A DNA stretch of 11,801 nt from Ectocarpus siliculosus (GCA_000310025.1 FN649731.1:467253-479053), one strand, 5' to 3'; positions 1 to 9,139 are shown, counted from the stretch's first letter. The notes: generated by a model from the sequence alone, not told the origin. Translations and numbers: made by a program.

Positions 1-415
1 TGCGAAGAAATGTCGGTGGATGAGAACAAAAGTAAGAATCCGTAGGGAGAATCCGTCGAGGATTCTATTCGATAGTTTGGCCAATTGACATTTCTCAGCA
101 CACACAGACCCCACAGCAGTCACCACTAGCTTCAAAGACGCCTACAGGTGTGGTGCGTACAGCCTTCAAGTTCTGTTGAGACCCGACAATCATGTAGGGA
201 GAACTCTGTGGTGATGTGGTGAGAGGTCTGTCTCTTGGTCGAATCCGTGGCAAATCAGGGCGGTGGGGGTATGCCCGTCCAAACAAATCCGTCGGGCCAA
301 CTTTCGGGAGAGCCATAAGAGTCAGCCTAATTCACGCTTTCCTCAAGCTTGCTGTCCTTGTTTTTTTCTTTTTCGCCGGTGCCATCTCTCCGACTCTTCT
401 TACGGTATGTTCGCG

Positions 416-551
416 GGAGGTGATCTGCGGGACACACAAGGACACAGATACATACATAGATAGATAGGTGATCCGGGTATGTTTTGCTCGGAGGCGATCT
501 GTGGGACATAATATATATGTGTCTCTCTGCTCCGAGGTGATCTGTGGGACA
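416..551. repeat. Three copies of a 19-bp GAGGTGATCTGTGGGACA-like word
   Basis: Copies at 416-434, 490-508 and 533-551 differ at one to three positions. They are separated by AT-rich, GATA/ATAT-type simple sequence, giving irregular spacing of 74 and 43 bp. Confidence 0.8.
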
Positions 552-594
552 AAGATAGATGTGGCCTGTATGTAGTTTATGTAGCTCATAATCT

Positions 595-616
595 GTCCGA
601 TCGTTCACGATCGGAC
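595..616. repeat. Perfect 9-bp hairpin, 4-nt loop
   Basis: GTCCGATCG, loop TTCA, CGATCGGAC. No T-run follows, so it does not look like a terminator. Part of it (CCGATCGTGAAC on the other strand) recurs at about 2347-2358. Confidence 0.75.
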
Positions 617-764
617 GAACAACTACACTGTACAAATTGGTATAGTCTATGCTACAGCAGTATACATCGTGACACGTGGGGTCCACGAGCTACGAGCGCG
701 GATGGGCCGATCACGTCTAGACTCTATTATTTCATCAGTCAGGGTTGTACATTGTCAACCGGTC

Positions 765-850
765 GCCCCGGTGGTCTACAGTAGTGGGTAACCTCGCAGC
801 GTGCTAAGGGCCAGGCCATGGGTTCGGGTCCCGACAGAGTGAGTTTTTTC
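765..850 (+). other. Degenerate tRNA-like (Pol III A/B box) segment, possible SINE head
   Basis: TGGTCTACAGTAGTGGG (772-788) resembles a tRNA A box and D loop. GGTTCGGGTCC (821-831) differs from the B-box consensus GGTTCGANTCC at one base. Spacing is about 50 bp, and TTTTTT follows at 845-850, the usual Pol III stop. The T stem does not pair fully and no clean cloverleaf forms, so this is not called a functional tRNA. Confidence 0.4.
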
Positions 851-1297
851 TCGCTAATTAAATCCTGGTCTCCGTTGGAAGCTACGCGCTGCAAAGTGCG
901 TTGTTAGTAAACTTGATCGACTTCACAAGTAAGTCGCGAGGGAAGGGATTGCTGTACCCTTCTTTCTCGCGATAAAAATATCTCAGGCAGGAACCGCAGG
1001 AGGTGGTCCCAACCCCCCCCTCCTATGTGACCCCGGTTGGGTCGTCTAGCTGGTAGAAGTGGAGGATAGGGGCCAGAGGGGCAGACGACAGAGGAGTCCA
1101 ATGATGGGAGGAAAAAAAAAAAAAATGGTGATGGTGACCAACAACCCGTTCTCCACTACTCTCCCAGCAGCTTCCAGCGATATCTCCCCTCTGCGACAAA
1201 ATATGTGGTGAACGTGTGACTTTAGGGTTATCCCAGGAGTAAATTCAGAGTGCAGTGCCATGAACCGTGGTCCGCACACCGCAAGCACGGAGACCTA

Positions 1298-1441
1298 TTG
1301 TTGTTGTTGTTGTCTTCAATAATCCCTTAATATAAACCGGAGTATGTCCGTACTGATCCAACACTTGACGCGGTCGATTCCGGGACCCACCCGTGGTCAC
1401 AGGCTAACTTACCCCAAAAAGGTACGCTCAAACAAACTGTA
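1298..1441. repeat. Direct repeat copy 1 (TTG-rich head)
   Basis: Begins with five TTG triplets and TCTTCA. It then shares TGTCCGTACTG, TGACGCGG, CGTGGTCACA, GCTAACT and CCCCAAA, in that order, with a second copy at about 1998-2142. Diverged by substitutions and indels. Confidence 0.7.
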
Positions 1442-1997
1442 ATGATTCGTCATCACTAGTGGGGGGTTGGTGCAATGGTGCAGCGTTGGGGGGGGGAGGA
1501 TTGGCTAAAAGAAATTCAATCCGGCACGTATCACGCCACTCGGTCATGCATACCGCTTGTAGATAACAGAGACTGTCGCGGTGTGCACGCCTCGTTCCAT
1601 TAATTGTGTGGGATTTGTCTACCAGCCCCTGCCTAGCCAAAGCATCTGTAACAACAAAACAGCACCCCGGCCACGGCACCGGACTCTCCGGCCACGGAGG
1701 GTGTCCATCCCCCAACCTCCCGTTGAGCACGTGTTCTCCTGGAGCAGTAAGTGTGGTTGTGGGGGGATGTGTGCTGCGCACGTACGTACACGGGACAGGA
1801 CCGACAAGTCTGTAATCTTCATCGTCAAGAACGTGGTGATTGCTTGCGTTTGTGCCAGATGAAACAAGCCAAAGAGAAAATAGGAGGAGCGCACCCATGC
1901 AGGACACTCTGAATCGGTACCCCGACGTACCTGCAGCTGGCACAGCAACAGGCAGAGGAGGGCCGCTCTATGTGTGATGGAAACTTCATGGAGATGG

Positions 1998-2142
1998 TTG
2001 TTGTTGTTGTTGTGGTCTTCACATTAAAACCGCTCCGGTCTCCGCTCAATACCTTCTAATGTCCGTACTGGTATAACTGACGCGGACGCCTTCCGTGGTC
2101 ACAAGCTAACTGCCCCAAAGGGGTTCTAAAACTAAACACTGG
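1998..2142. repeat. Direct repeat copy 2 (TTG-rich head)
   Basis: Second copy of the element at 1298-1441, same orientation and 700 bp away, with the same ordered word matches. It carries about 12 bp less between TGACGCGG and CGTGGTCACA. Confidence 0.7.
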
Positions 2143-4150
2143 ACACCAGAAAAATTCCTCCCATGCGCGATGTGTTTTTTCTACCCAAACGAAAAGAAGA
2201 AAAAGGAAACAACTAAGGAAAAGGTTCCTAACCGGGGTACAGTGCTCATCGCACATACATATATATTCTCTGCGACACCGGTGAATGTATAGCAAAAAGT
2301 ATGTGGCTTCTATAATTTATTTTTTCATGTTCTGTTGTATTTTTTCCGATCGTGAACAATTCATTCCCCGTTCACGTCAAGACCAATAAAACGCCGCGAA
2401 AGAGGGCATAAGTGCACATGCACAGCAGTCTATGTGAAAATAATTCATAACGGCCTCATCACGTGAAGAACGAAGGGCAAGTGTGTGGGTAGCACCGAAC
2501 AGACAGTCGTTGAGCGTAGCGGGGAGGAGGAATAAAGACACGGCCCAAAGAATCGAGTGACCCGCGAGACGGGTATCACAAACGACACCGCTGTACGCCA
2601 CTATATCGATTGCAACGACTTTCGCTTATCTCTGGCGCTCCCCGTTCGAACTCCTTGTCCGCGAGACAGCAGGTGAGACGTACCCACAGCGTTTGTTCAT
2701 GGTTTCCTCGATGATGATGCCGTTCATGACACGCTGGCGGAAAATCGGATTTGATTCCTGCTTGAGAGGGCTGGTCCTCCATGTCGCCGGCCTTGGGTGA
2801 GGAGCCTCTACACGTATGCCGTGCATGGAACAAACGCGTGAGCGTACGGACTTAACGCAGTTGAAACAATGCAAACCGCCCGTGGCTTTAATTTGAAGGG
2901 CTGTTGTGATACTGCCACGGTGCTTTCTTTGAGACGGGGTTTCGTTGTTTTGTGAAATGCTTTTTGCACAGTGATCCACTGCTGCTATGCCCCCCAAAGC
3001 TTGGTTCATTCCAGCTGACTGCTGGTTCGAACAAAATGATTTTCGTGCATGGCGGCATGCATGAACTTCATATGCCGGGAATGAAATGGAGAACACGTAT
3101 CGGTCCCTTGTGTACCAGCAGCAACAACAGCAGACTGCGTCCTCTCCGCCGATGAGGCGAACGGACCCTCCGCTGTGGTAGTAGAGTCCAAGGAGGGTGC
3201 TACTGCAGGGGCGCCACTGGGAGCCAGACGAGGGTCCGCGTGCGCGACGAACTGCTTTCGAGTGGGTCTCGGCTGGTTGAGTGTGCGGAGTCCCATGGCG
3301 GACTGCGGTGGGTGCAAGTTACGACGTGACAAGCCGCCGCGTCCACTTGAGGGGGGCTTTGGCGAGTAACATGGGTAGTTGTGACGGCACCATTTAATCG
3401 TTTTTCAGGTCCACATGTATTACGAAACACAGCACCAACGCCGGATTCACGTGCATAGCCAAAAATGCCGGCGAATAAAAAAACCATGGTGGTTGTTTGT
3501 TGCGTGCATGTAATTTTTTCTCTTGTCTAGTCAAACCGTCCGTGTCAAGCGACACCGCGTGAGATTCGAAATGGCCACCTCGACGACATATTACTGTACA
3601 GCAGGAGTATTATTATGCAGCGTGTGTGCCAGTTACCAAAGTTGTTAGCCGCACCAGAGGCCGGGTCGTGGTGGAAGGACCTCGCGACGTAGTTTCAGCA
3701 CGCTGCTGCAACAACAGCAACGCATCCTGACACCTCTTTCGCCAATCCAAAACAACTTGTCCACAAAGCCACCCGGCCAAGGCAAACCATCTTCCCAAAG
3801 CCCACTACTACACTGCCATGGCTCTCACCGCAACAGTTCACCTGTGGACGTCTGACAACAGCTACATGTCAATGCAATAAATGTAACGCTAATCTCTACT
3901 ATTGGTCTAACTATGTCCCACCTACCCAAACCCACCCACATCCACAACTGACGTGTCAAACTCAGGTAAAACCCGCAAGGGCAAAACCGAACTTAATGGG
4001 TAGCCCCACAATGAGGATGTCGGCCAACCTCGACGGGATAAAACAAAAACGATTGCGATGAACACCCTGCGCGAACTCCACGAGCACAGTGCACACAAGA
4101 CTTCACTCCCAGGAGCCATTTTCACTCTTTCCATCTCGCGCGGGCTCCGC

Positions 4151-4207
4151 GGAATTGAACCCCCCTCCTCGTACCAGACCCCCGTAGCCGAGGTCGCCAA
4201 GCGCCTG
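4151..4207 (-). other. Degenerate tRNA-like segment with perfect B box, possible SINE or tRNA remnant
   Basis: On the minus strand GGTTCAATTCC (4161-4151) fits the Pol III B box exactly. TTGGCGACCTCGG (from 4200) is a partial A box about 38 bp earlier. The acceptor and T stems do not pair well. It differs from the plus-strand tRNA-like segment near 765-850. Confidence 0.35.
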
Positions 4208-4978
4208 AAACTTTGCCAACATCAACCATAGGCGCACCCAGGGTGATTGCGTTTCACAAGGGTTCCCGGTTGCCTCCCTGGTCGAACAAACAAAACAACA
4301 TCCAAGAAAATAGAAACGATCTCTCTCAAGCCCTGGCTGGTACAACACGACGGGATCTTCGTGTGTTCCATCTCCAAACCAGACGAGACAAATACCTCTC
4401 CCCCCCCCCCCAACCCCTAGGACTCTAATGATATGCATGAAACAACAACAAAAGCCGTCTCTCCACACGGCACCACCGCTCTCTCACTTTTCGAAACATC
4501 AACGTCAACAGCCGGGGTTGGTTGCCGTGGGAAAACGAAGAACCGAAAACGATCAGCTCTTTTCGTCGACACATGCACGGTACGCAACCCCACCCACCCA
4601 AAACCTCTCTATCCGTAACGCCCACTATTTTTTTTTTTTTTCTACCAATGCCAAATGAGCTAGCTGCACGGACGAACGCGACGTTTTAGGCGCACGCGGG
4701 GGTGGGTGGGGGGTGGGGGTGGGGGGGGCATCAACGGTCAACTCTTCGTGCCCCCCTCCTCTTTCACCTCGCTTCTTCTAGACAACACATCCATCAAAAC
4801 GCGAACAAACAACAAAAGCCCCGCTTCCTCTTCGTCGGTCGTCGTCCAAACGTGTTCTATCTACCCCTGTTCCTGCGGCACCGCCCCCCGCTGACAACGA
4901 CCACAGCTCGCCCGTCCTCAACACGTGCCCAAGATGCTTAGCGAGCGCTGCGCGCGGCGCATGGCCTTCAGACTCCCT

Positions 4979-5110
4979 CTAGCGGGGCGGCATAGACATG
5001 GGAGAGCTGAACTGGAAGGCTTGGCTCGGGGGAGGCTCCGTGGTTGAAGCCTTGGCGTTGGCCATGTCCGCGAGGTCGAGGGTGCTGTTGCTGGGGCGCA
5101 TCATCTCCGC
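4979..5110 (-). CDS. Callose synthase GT48: last coding exon with TAG stop
   Basis: This 43-residue terminal segment starts AEMMRPSNSTLDLADMANAK and ends FQFSSPMSMPPR before TAG (4981-4979). It is hydrophilic, Ser/Pro/Met-rich, without a recognised domain. The acceptor is TGTTCAG (AG at 5112-5111), phase 0, matching the previous donor. Codons are G/C-ending as in the upstream exons. The intron before it (5741-5111) is 631 bp. An alternative is that the coding region ends elsewhere through a different splice, but the good acceptor, matching phase and biased codons make this the best last exon. Confidence 0.72.
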   Translation of the reverse strand, partial: AEMMRPSNSTLDLADMANAKASTTEPPPSQAFQFSSPMSMPPR

Positions 5111-5741
5111 CTGAACACAGAAACGAAAAAAAATCAAAGCAAACATTAGGCGGCGTCGACACAAGAACGAGAGAGAAGAAAAAAACAAAGCATACGTTAG
5201 CAGGCGTCAACGCTAAGAACGACAGAGACGAAAAACCAAGGCACACGTTGGGCGCCGTCAACGCCCTGAACGCCCTGAGTGCCGTTTGACCTGTACCCAG
5301 AACAAGCGACAGAAAGGAGGGTGGGACTCAAGTCCATCTTGGGATTTGAAAGGGGCGGCAAAAAAGAAGGAGTACGCAAACGGATCGCCGCGCATGCAAC
5401 GGCCCTGATGTAGATGTTGAAAGAATAAGTAAAATTTTCCTGACTACGAAGATCGCGCATGTAGGCGCCACCGTCGCAGTACAAGCACAAAAAAGTGTAA
5501 CGTTTGAAAACAGGAACATCATCGTATCTTCCCCGGAGGTTTCTAACGGTATGTACCACGGAACGCATCATCCGCCACCTGAGGAACCGGAAACATCCTT
5601 CGCTTAGAGCGTGGCCTCCATGCTTTCCACAAGACAGGGACTTGAGCGCACAGAGCAGCAGTGTTGAATATACCCGGGCTCAACGCTTCAAAAAAAATCA
5701 AGAGTAGAAGAGTGTGCTTGTTGCCGAATGCGTCTCCTCAC

Positions 5742-5948
5742 CCGGTTGGTGGGAGCCGCGTCAGGCCCGTCCCCTCCCAGAGGCTGCATCATGTAGCTGT
5801 AGCCGCCCGACCCCGTCGAGTAGACCGACCCGGCCATGCCCTCCTCGCCGGCTCCAACACCGGCGCCGCCGCCGCCGCCGCCCTGCTGCTGCTGCTGGAG
5901 GGGGCTGCCGTTGATGCCGATGAACGATCCTCCTCCCCCCGACATGAT
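5742..5948 (-). CDS. Callose synthase GT48: Gly/Gln-rich cytosolic tail exon
   Basis: This 69-residue exon encodes IMSGGGGSFIGINGSP, five Gln, six Gly, then a Gly/Ser/Tyr-rich stretch (SVYSTGSGGYSYMMQPLG) ending DAAPTNR. It has no hydrophobic span and is predicted disordered. The acceptor is AAACAG (AG at 5950-5949) and the donor is CGG then GTGAGG (GT at 5741-5740); both are phase 0, in register with the flanking exons, and the frame is open throughout. No conserved domain is recognised. The Gln and Gly runs are encoded by CAG and GGC/GGT-type triplet repeats, so their lengths may vary between alleles. The exon assignment rests on splice signals, phase and position, since family conservation does not help here. 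Confidence 0.72.
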
Positions 5949-6056
5949 CTGTTTGGACCACAAGGGAACATGTAAATCAGTCTGCGAGCCACAACAAGGA
6001 ATGGATACACTTATGACCGCGGCCGAACTAGAGTTTCTTTTCCCTCTGCACTTAAG

Positions 6057-6221
<165 letters not shown>

Positions 6222-6272
6222 TCTCTCCGCCACTTTTCCCTCTATCCTTTAACGCTTCCTTCCTTCTCTCAC

Positions 6273-6449
6273 CCTCTGCTTGAGGAGCTCGAGCTCGGCC
6301 GCCTGGGCCTCCACGATCTTCTTCAGCTCCGAGCTGGATTCGAGGGAGTCCTCGTCCACGCCGGCAAGCTCCTTGTTCATGCGAGCGTACTTGAGGATGT
6401 CGTCGATCACCACACCCTCCGACAGGGCGTTGTGGAACAAGAGCCACGT
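6273..6449 (-). CDS. Callose synthase GT48: exon with TWLLFHNALSEG and coiled-coil-like segment
   Basis: This 59-residue exon begins TWLLFHNALSEGVVIDDIL, equivalent to the plant QSRLLFNQAFSRGLEISIIL block that closes the membrane part of GT48 enzymes. It continues with KYARMNKELAGVDEDSLESS and then ELKKIVEAQAAELELLKQR (41-59), a heptad-like, charged segment that could form a short coiled coil in the cytosol. The acceptor is CTCCAG (AG at 6451-6450) and the donor is AGG then GTGAGA (GT at 6272-6271); both are phase 0. Plant enzymes usually end shortly after the block at the start of this exon, so the coiled-coil part and the exons that follow are extensions relative to plants. Confidence 0.88.
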
Positions 6450-6586
6450 CTGGAGGCGTGTGTGCGCGCGGAAAGGGGGGAGGAGGGGGGGTGGACGGGA
6501 TACGTGTACGCCGGGATGGGGAAGGGGCGTGTGGGTGTGTGGAGGGGACACGTCGGCGGGTTGGGTTGAGAGATGGTATGCCACTT

Positions 6587-6602
6587 GGGGGGGGGGGGGG
6601 GG
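6587..6602. repeat. Poly-G tract of 16 bp
   Basis: A homopolymer in the intron 7042-6450, part of a G-rich block that starts near 6473. On the coding strand the block is C/T-rich and leads into the CTCCAG acceptor at 6450. Confidence 0.85.
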
Positions 6603-6839
6603 ATATACTATTCACTCCATCTACAAGACGGCGAAAACAGGGCAACCACAAATGGCTCTAGGTTAAATACCTTTGGCAATTCACGCTCCGTACTCGCCGC
6701 TCCGCATACACACAGAAATCATGAACGCAAGTTTTTACCGTTCTGAGCTAGATTTTGGAAGGTTTGCCGTAACACGAAGTACGGAGAAAACACACAAAGA
6801 TACAAGCACTCACGGGGTCCCAGATCATGGCCTTTAGAC

Positions 6840-7020
6840 GCATTTGGTGTTTTCAACCGAAGTGAGACTCATGTCTTTTCACTGCCCAGCCGGTCAGCGA
6901 GGTCAATGCTATCAACAAAAACCATGCCCTTCAGTAGAAGCATTTGGTGCTTTCAACCGAATTGCGACTGACGTATTTTCAATGGTCACCGGGTTTGTGC
7001 GGTCGATACTGTCAACAAAA
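6840..7020. repeat. Two tandem 100-bp units, intronic
   Basis: Unit 1 starts at 6840 and unit 2 at 6940. Both begin GCATTTGGTG, continue TTTCAACCGAA, have a diverged middle with a TTTTCA core, and end with an ATCAACAAAA / GTCAACAAAA tail. The period is exactly 100 bp. They occupy the 5' half of the intron 7042-6450 (coding strand sense). Confidence 0.8.
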
Positions 7021-7042
7021 AAAAACACGAAGCCACACATAC

Positions 7043-7220
7043 CTGCACCAAGCTCGGGAACTTCAAAGCCGACAGCAGGAGGAGGATGATGAACAGGAGG
7101 TGGCCGATGACGAAGTCGTGGACGTGCCACGTGAAGCGCGCGAACTTGAACCCCATCAGGAGCCCCACGGTTGACCCCGCCGCCGCCACGTAGTAGAGGC
7201 CCACGGCCACCTTGGTGTAC
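7043..7220 (-). CDS. Callose synthase GT48: exon with last two membrane helices
   Basis: One base completes a Lys codon, then 59 residues follow: YTKVAVGLYYVAAAGSTVGL (first span), a short cytosolic or luminal link with KFARFTWHVHDF, and FVIGHLLFIILLLLSALKFP (second span) ending in SLVQ. The position and pattern match the final helix pair of plant callose synthases (SPIALLSWFPFISTFQ). The acceptor CGCAG (AG at 7222-7221) is preceded directly by a 40-bp TC tract on the coding strand. The donor is CAG then GTATGT (GT at 7042-7041), phase 0. Joining phases 2 and 1 restores the frame exactly with no stop, which supports both boundaries. Confidence 0.87.
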
Positions 7221-7221
7221 C

Positions 7222-7224
<3 letters not shown>

Positions 7225-7264
<40 letters not shown>
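7225..7264. repeat. (GA)20 microsatellite adjoining a splice acceptor
   Basis: A 40-bp GA run. On the coding (minus) strand it is (TC)20 and ends two bases before the CAG acceptor of the exon starting at 7220, so it takes the place of the polypyrimidine tract. Confidence 0.95.
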
Positions 7265-7267
<3 letters not shown>

Positions 7268-7437
7268 GATTTCGAGCGGGTTCGATTGTTTCGGATCATC
7301 GTGATCAGCGTGCGAAGCTTTTCAAACGACTTCGAATGTGTTGGGTCTTCGTTCGTCGGTGGTCAAGAGCGAAACATGTTTCAACCGGATTGGATTGTTT
7401 TGGATCATCGGATGGTCGGTGGTTGGTCACAAGCGCC
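7262..7437. repeat. Three imperfect tandem units of about 50-65 bp, intronic
   Basis: Units start near 7262, 7324 and 7372. Shared elements are AAACGA/AAACAT starts, TTCGA-type words, GGATTGGATTGTTTTGGATC (third) against GGTTCGATTGTTTCGGATC (first), and GGTCGGTGGT/GTCGGTGGTC near the ends of the last two units. They follow the GA tract directly. Confidence 0.55.
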
Positions 7438-7666
7438 AAGCCGAGAGGGTTGGACGACCGAGATCTCGTCGTCAGAGGGGTTATAACGAACTTCCACGCG
7501 CATAGGCTAGTCGCGTCCCGCCAAGCCCCCCCGGGGGTTTCGCCCCAACCCAGGGTCGTACGGTACCGAGCACCGGGGGGGGAAGGGAGGGAACTTCGAG
7601 CAACTTGTCAAGTTCTCGTTGGAGGCTATGTGGGAGGGTACGTGTGGGAGGCCGTGGAAGGTAACG

Positions 7667-8467
7667 CACCTGCGTTGCAGCCCATTGAAAAAAACACCAT
7701 TTGTTTTTTAATCGTGACAACCGGTGCCCCTCTGTATTTTTAGAATAGGCCGCCAGGTTATTCTGCAACAGCTCCTGCCGTAGTGCTGATCCAAAATAAA
7801 TGACGAATGCATTGCTATCCATGGTGGTCAAGCTACACTGCTGTACCCGAGCACCAGAATTTTTTATACAGTTTCTAGACCACGACAGCGCTGCAAAGCC
7901 TGGCCAGAGGCTCCGTGAGGACATGAAAACGGAGATGTGGGACGTTTTTTTTTTCCACGCGCTAATTGCGCCGCTGCTAACTACTCGCGTTTAGAGGCAA
8001 GTTGGTGTCGATTCTACGTGACCTTTGCAGACCCATGGCGGGCGATATGACGCAGATCCAAAATTCTAGACCAGTGCATTGGGTTCTGTGGCTATCCTTC
8101 TGCCGTGTGGCCAAGTCACGAAGGACGTAGTCCCGTTTTCGGACCGCGACGGCCTGCGGAAGTTGGCCACCAAGAGAGCCAAAAAACAGGGTTTTCGCAA
8201 CAGTACCCGATCGGCATGGTGAAGTGAAGAAAACCTCGAGCTGAAAGTGAAATCACGGCGTGAAAACTGCTTGCGGGCTATGATGGGCTCGTCTGCCAGT
8301 TTCATGGAGATCTGCGGTCTGTGCCAGTTGTACGAGTGGTGGCTAACAGGGCGACCTGGAATGGGCTGAGCAGCGATACTTCAGAGGGGTTCCGGAAAAT
8401 TGTGGAGGTACCCATAGTTCTTTCGTCTCCATATTTTTTTCATTTTCCATGGGCTGCAACGCAGGTG
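7667..8467. mobile_element. Probable non-autonomous DNA transposon with terminal inverted repeats, inside an intron
   Basis: The left end reads CACCTGCGTTGCAGCCCAT and the right end is its exact reverse complement over 19 bp. Similarity continues after one mismatch into a GAAAA run. A further pair, CCGG--CCCCTCTG, lies about 55-70 bp inside each end in the same orientation relation. AACG occurs immediately outside both ends (7663-7666 and 8468-8471), as a 4-bp target-site duplication would. The 801-bp interior has no open frame I recognise as a transposase, so it looks like a MITE-type or internally deleted copy. It sits in the longest intron (8733-7221); without it that intron would be about 0.7 kb, like its neighbours. 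The superfamily is not assigned. Confidence 0.6.
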
Positions 8468-8552
8468 AACGGAAGCTGTTTCGGGTGCGCGGGGGGGCGG
8501 GTTCCGAGCCGCGCACAGATGGCAACAGTTGGCGACTCTTCGAGCACAAGTG

Positions 8553-8582
8553 ACCACCACCACCACCACCACCACCACCACC

Positions 8583-8619
<37 letters not shown>

Positions 8620-8620
8620 C
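8553..8620. repeat. Compound (CAC)n-(CAA)n microsatellite
   Basis: About 11 CAC triplets run directly into about 12 CAA triplets, in the intron upstream of the exon at 7220 and 86 bp outside the right end of the inverted-repeat element. The His/Asn or Thr runs read across it are artefacts. Confidence 0.95.
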
Positions 8621-8733
8621 CATCACCGCAGCCACAGGGGCAACAACTCTCACCGAAAATGACCACGGCAACAATACTTTGTACAAAACACCACAGCAAC
8701 AGCCAAGTCCGTCCGTCGGGTTTAGTTTCTCAC

Positions 8734-8897
8734 TTGGTGTGCGCCAGTAGCAGGTAGATGCCGTACACGACCGCGAAGGCTGTGATGAGGATCGCAGAGG
8801 AACGACGGATCCAGGGGGTCAGCCTGTTCCCGTAGTGCTGCGTGAGCACGGACGCCGCCATGAGAGCCAACGCGAGCGCGGCCAGTTTCGCCACCAC
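8734..8897 (-). CDS. Callose synthase GT48: exon with two C-terminal membrane helices
   Basis: The exon gives 54 residues plus two bases. Residues 1-18 (VVAKLAALALALMAASVL) and about 33-52 (SSAILITAFAVVYGIYLLLA) are two hydrophobic spans separated by a short basic, Pro-containing loop (NRLTPWIRR). GT48 proteins have this helix-loop-helix layout near the C-terminus. The acceptor is GCGCAG (AG at 8899-8898), phase 0, matching the preceding donor. The donor is CCAA then GTGAGA (GT at 8733-8732), phase 2, with the final Lys codon completed by the first base of the next exon. The intron before it is 384 bp. Third codon positions are strongly G/C, like the other exons. Confidence 0.85.
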
Positions 8898-9017
8898 CTG
8901 CGCGTCGTGGCCGGCCAACAAAAAAAGGACGGCAAGGGTTAAAGCCCCGTCTAGAAGCAGAAATTTCTCACGTCAACGACAGGGCGGATGGAAAGTGGCG
9001 CAGAGACGGGATATGCC

Positions 9018-9086
9018 GCGGACCAAGCGGCGTACACGAGACATGACGCGAACCAACAGCACGCGCACGCGAGGTACGACATGGAC
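9018..9086. repeat. Short degenerate tandem, period about 30-39 bp
   Basis: GCGGACCAAGCGGCGTACAC then GAGACATGAC is followed by GCGAACCAACAGCACGCGCA, GAGGTACGACATGGAC. The copies are diverged and CG-rich, within the intron 9281-8898. Confidence 0.4.
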
Positions 9087-9139
9087 CACGTCGTCCAACA
9101 TCGAAAAAGACTGGCGTGCTCGCAGACAAACCGCTCGCT

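Larger units (their letters stand above)
1..4978. other. 3' flank of the callose synthase gene and intergenic DNA without a recognised gene
   Basis: Below the stop codon at 4979 should come the 3' UTR of the GT48 gene, but I see no convincing polyadenylation signal that fixes its end. Open frames here are short, lack codon bias and match no family I recognise. The stretch contains mononucleotide runs (poly-A at 1112-1125, poly-T at about 4627-4640, a G-rich block at 4696-4728) and the repeats, hairpin and tRNA-like segments listed separately. No exon of a second gene can be supported. Confidence 0.6.

Noticed and set aside
410-560. CRISPR-like array from the three 19-bp words
   Set aside because: Only three imperfect copies with unequal low-complexity spacers, in eukaryotic DNA.
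1428-1943. 171-residue open frame on the minus strand, among the longest in the window
   Set aside because: No family resemblance, no codon bias like the GT48 exons, Pro/His-rich in places from simple sequence, and frames on other strands overlap it equally well.
2626-3096. 156-residue open frame on the minus strand
   Set aside because: Not supported as a whole gene: mixed third codon positions and no recognised domain beyond a weak CxxC stretch, which is reported only as a low-interest finding.
6685-6784. 9-bp inverted repeat CTCCGTACT / AGTACGGAG about 90 bp apart in an intron
   Set aside because: Too short at that distance to exceed chance, and nothing else supports an element boundary.
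7481-7924. 147-residue minus-strand frame partly inside the inverted-repeat element, as a possible transposase
   Set aside because: It crosses the element's left end, shows no transposase motif and shares only the inverted-repeat translation with the other end.
8321-8750. Frames with poly-His/Asn, poly-Thr, poly-Val or poly-Cys
   Set aside because: Translation of the CAC/CAA microsatellite inside an intron.
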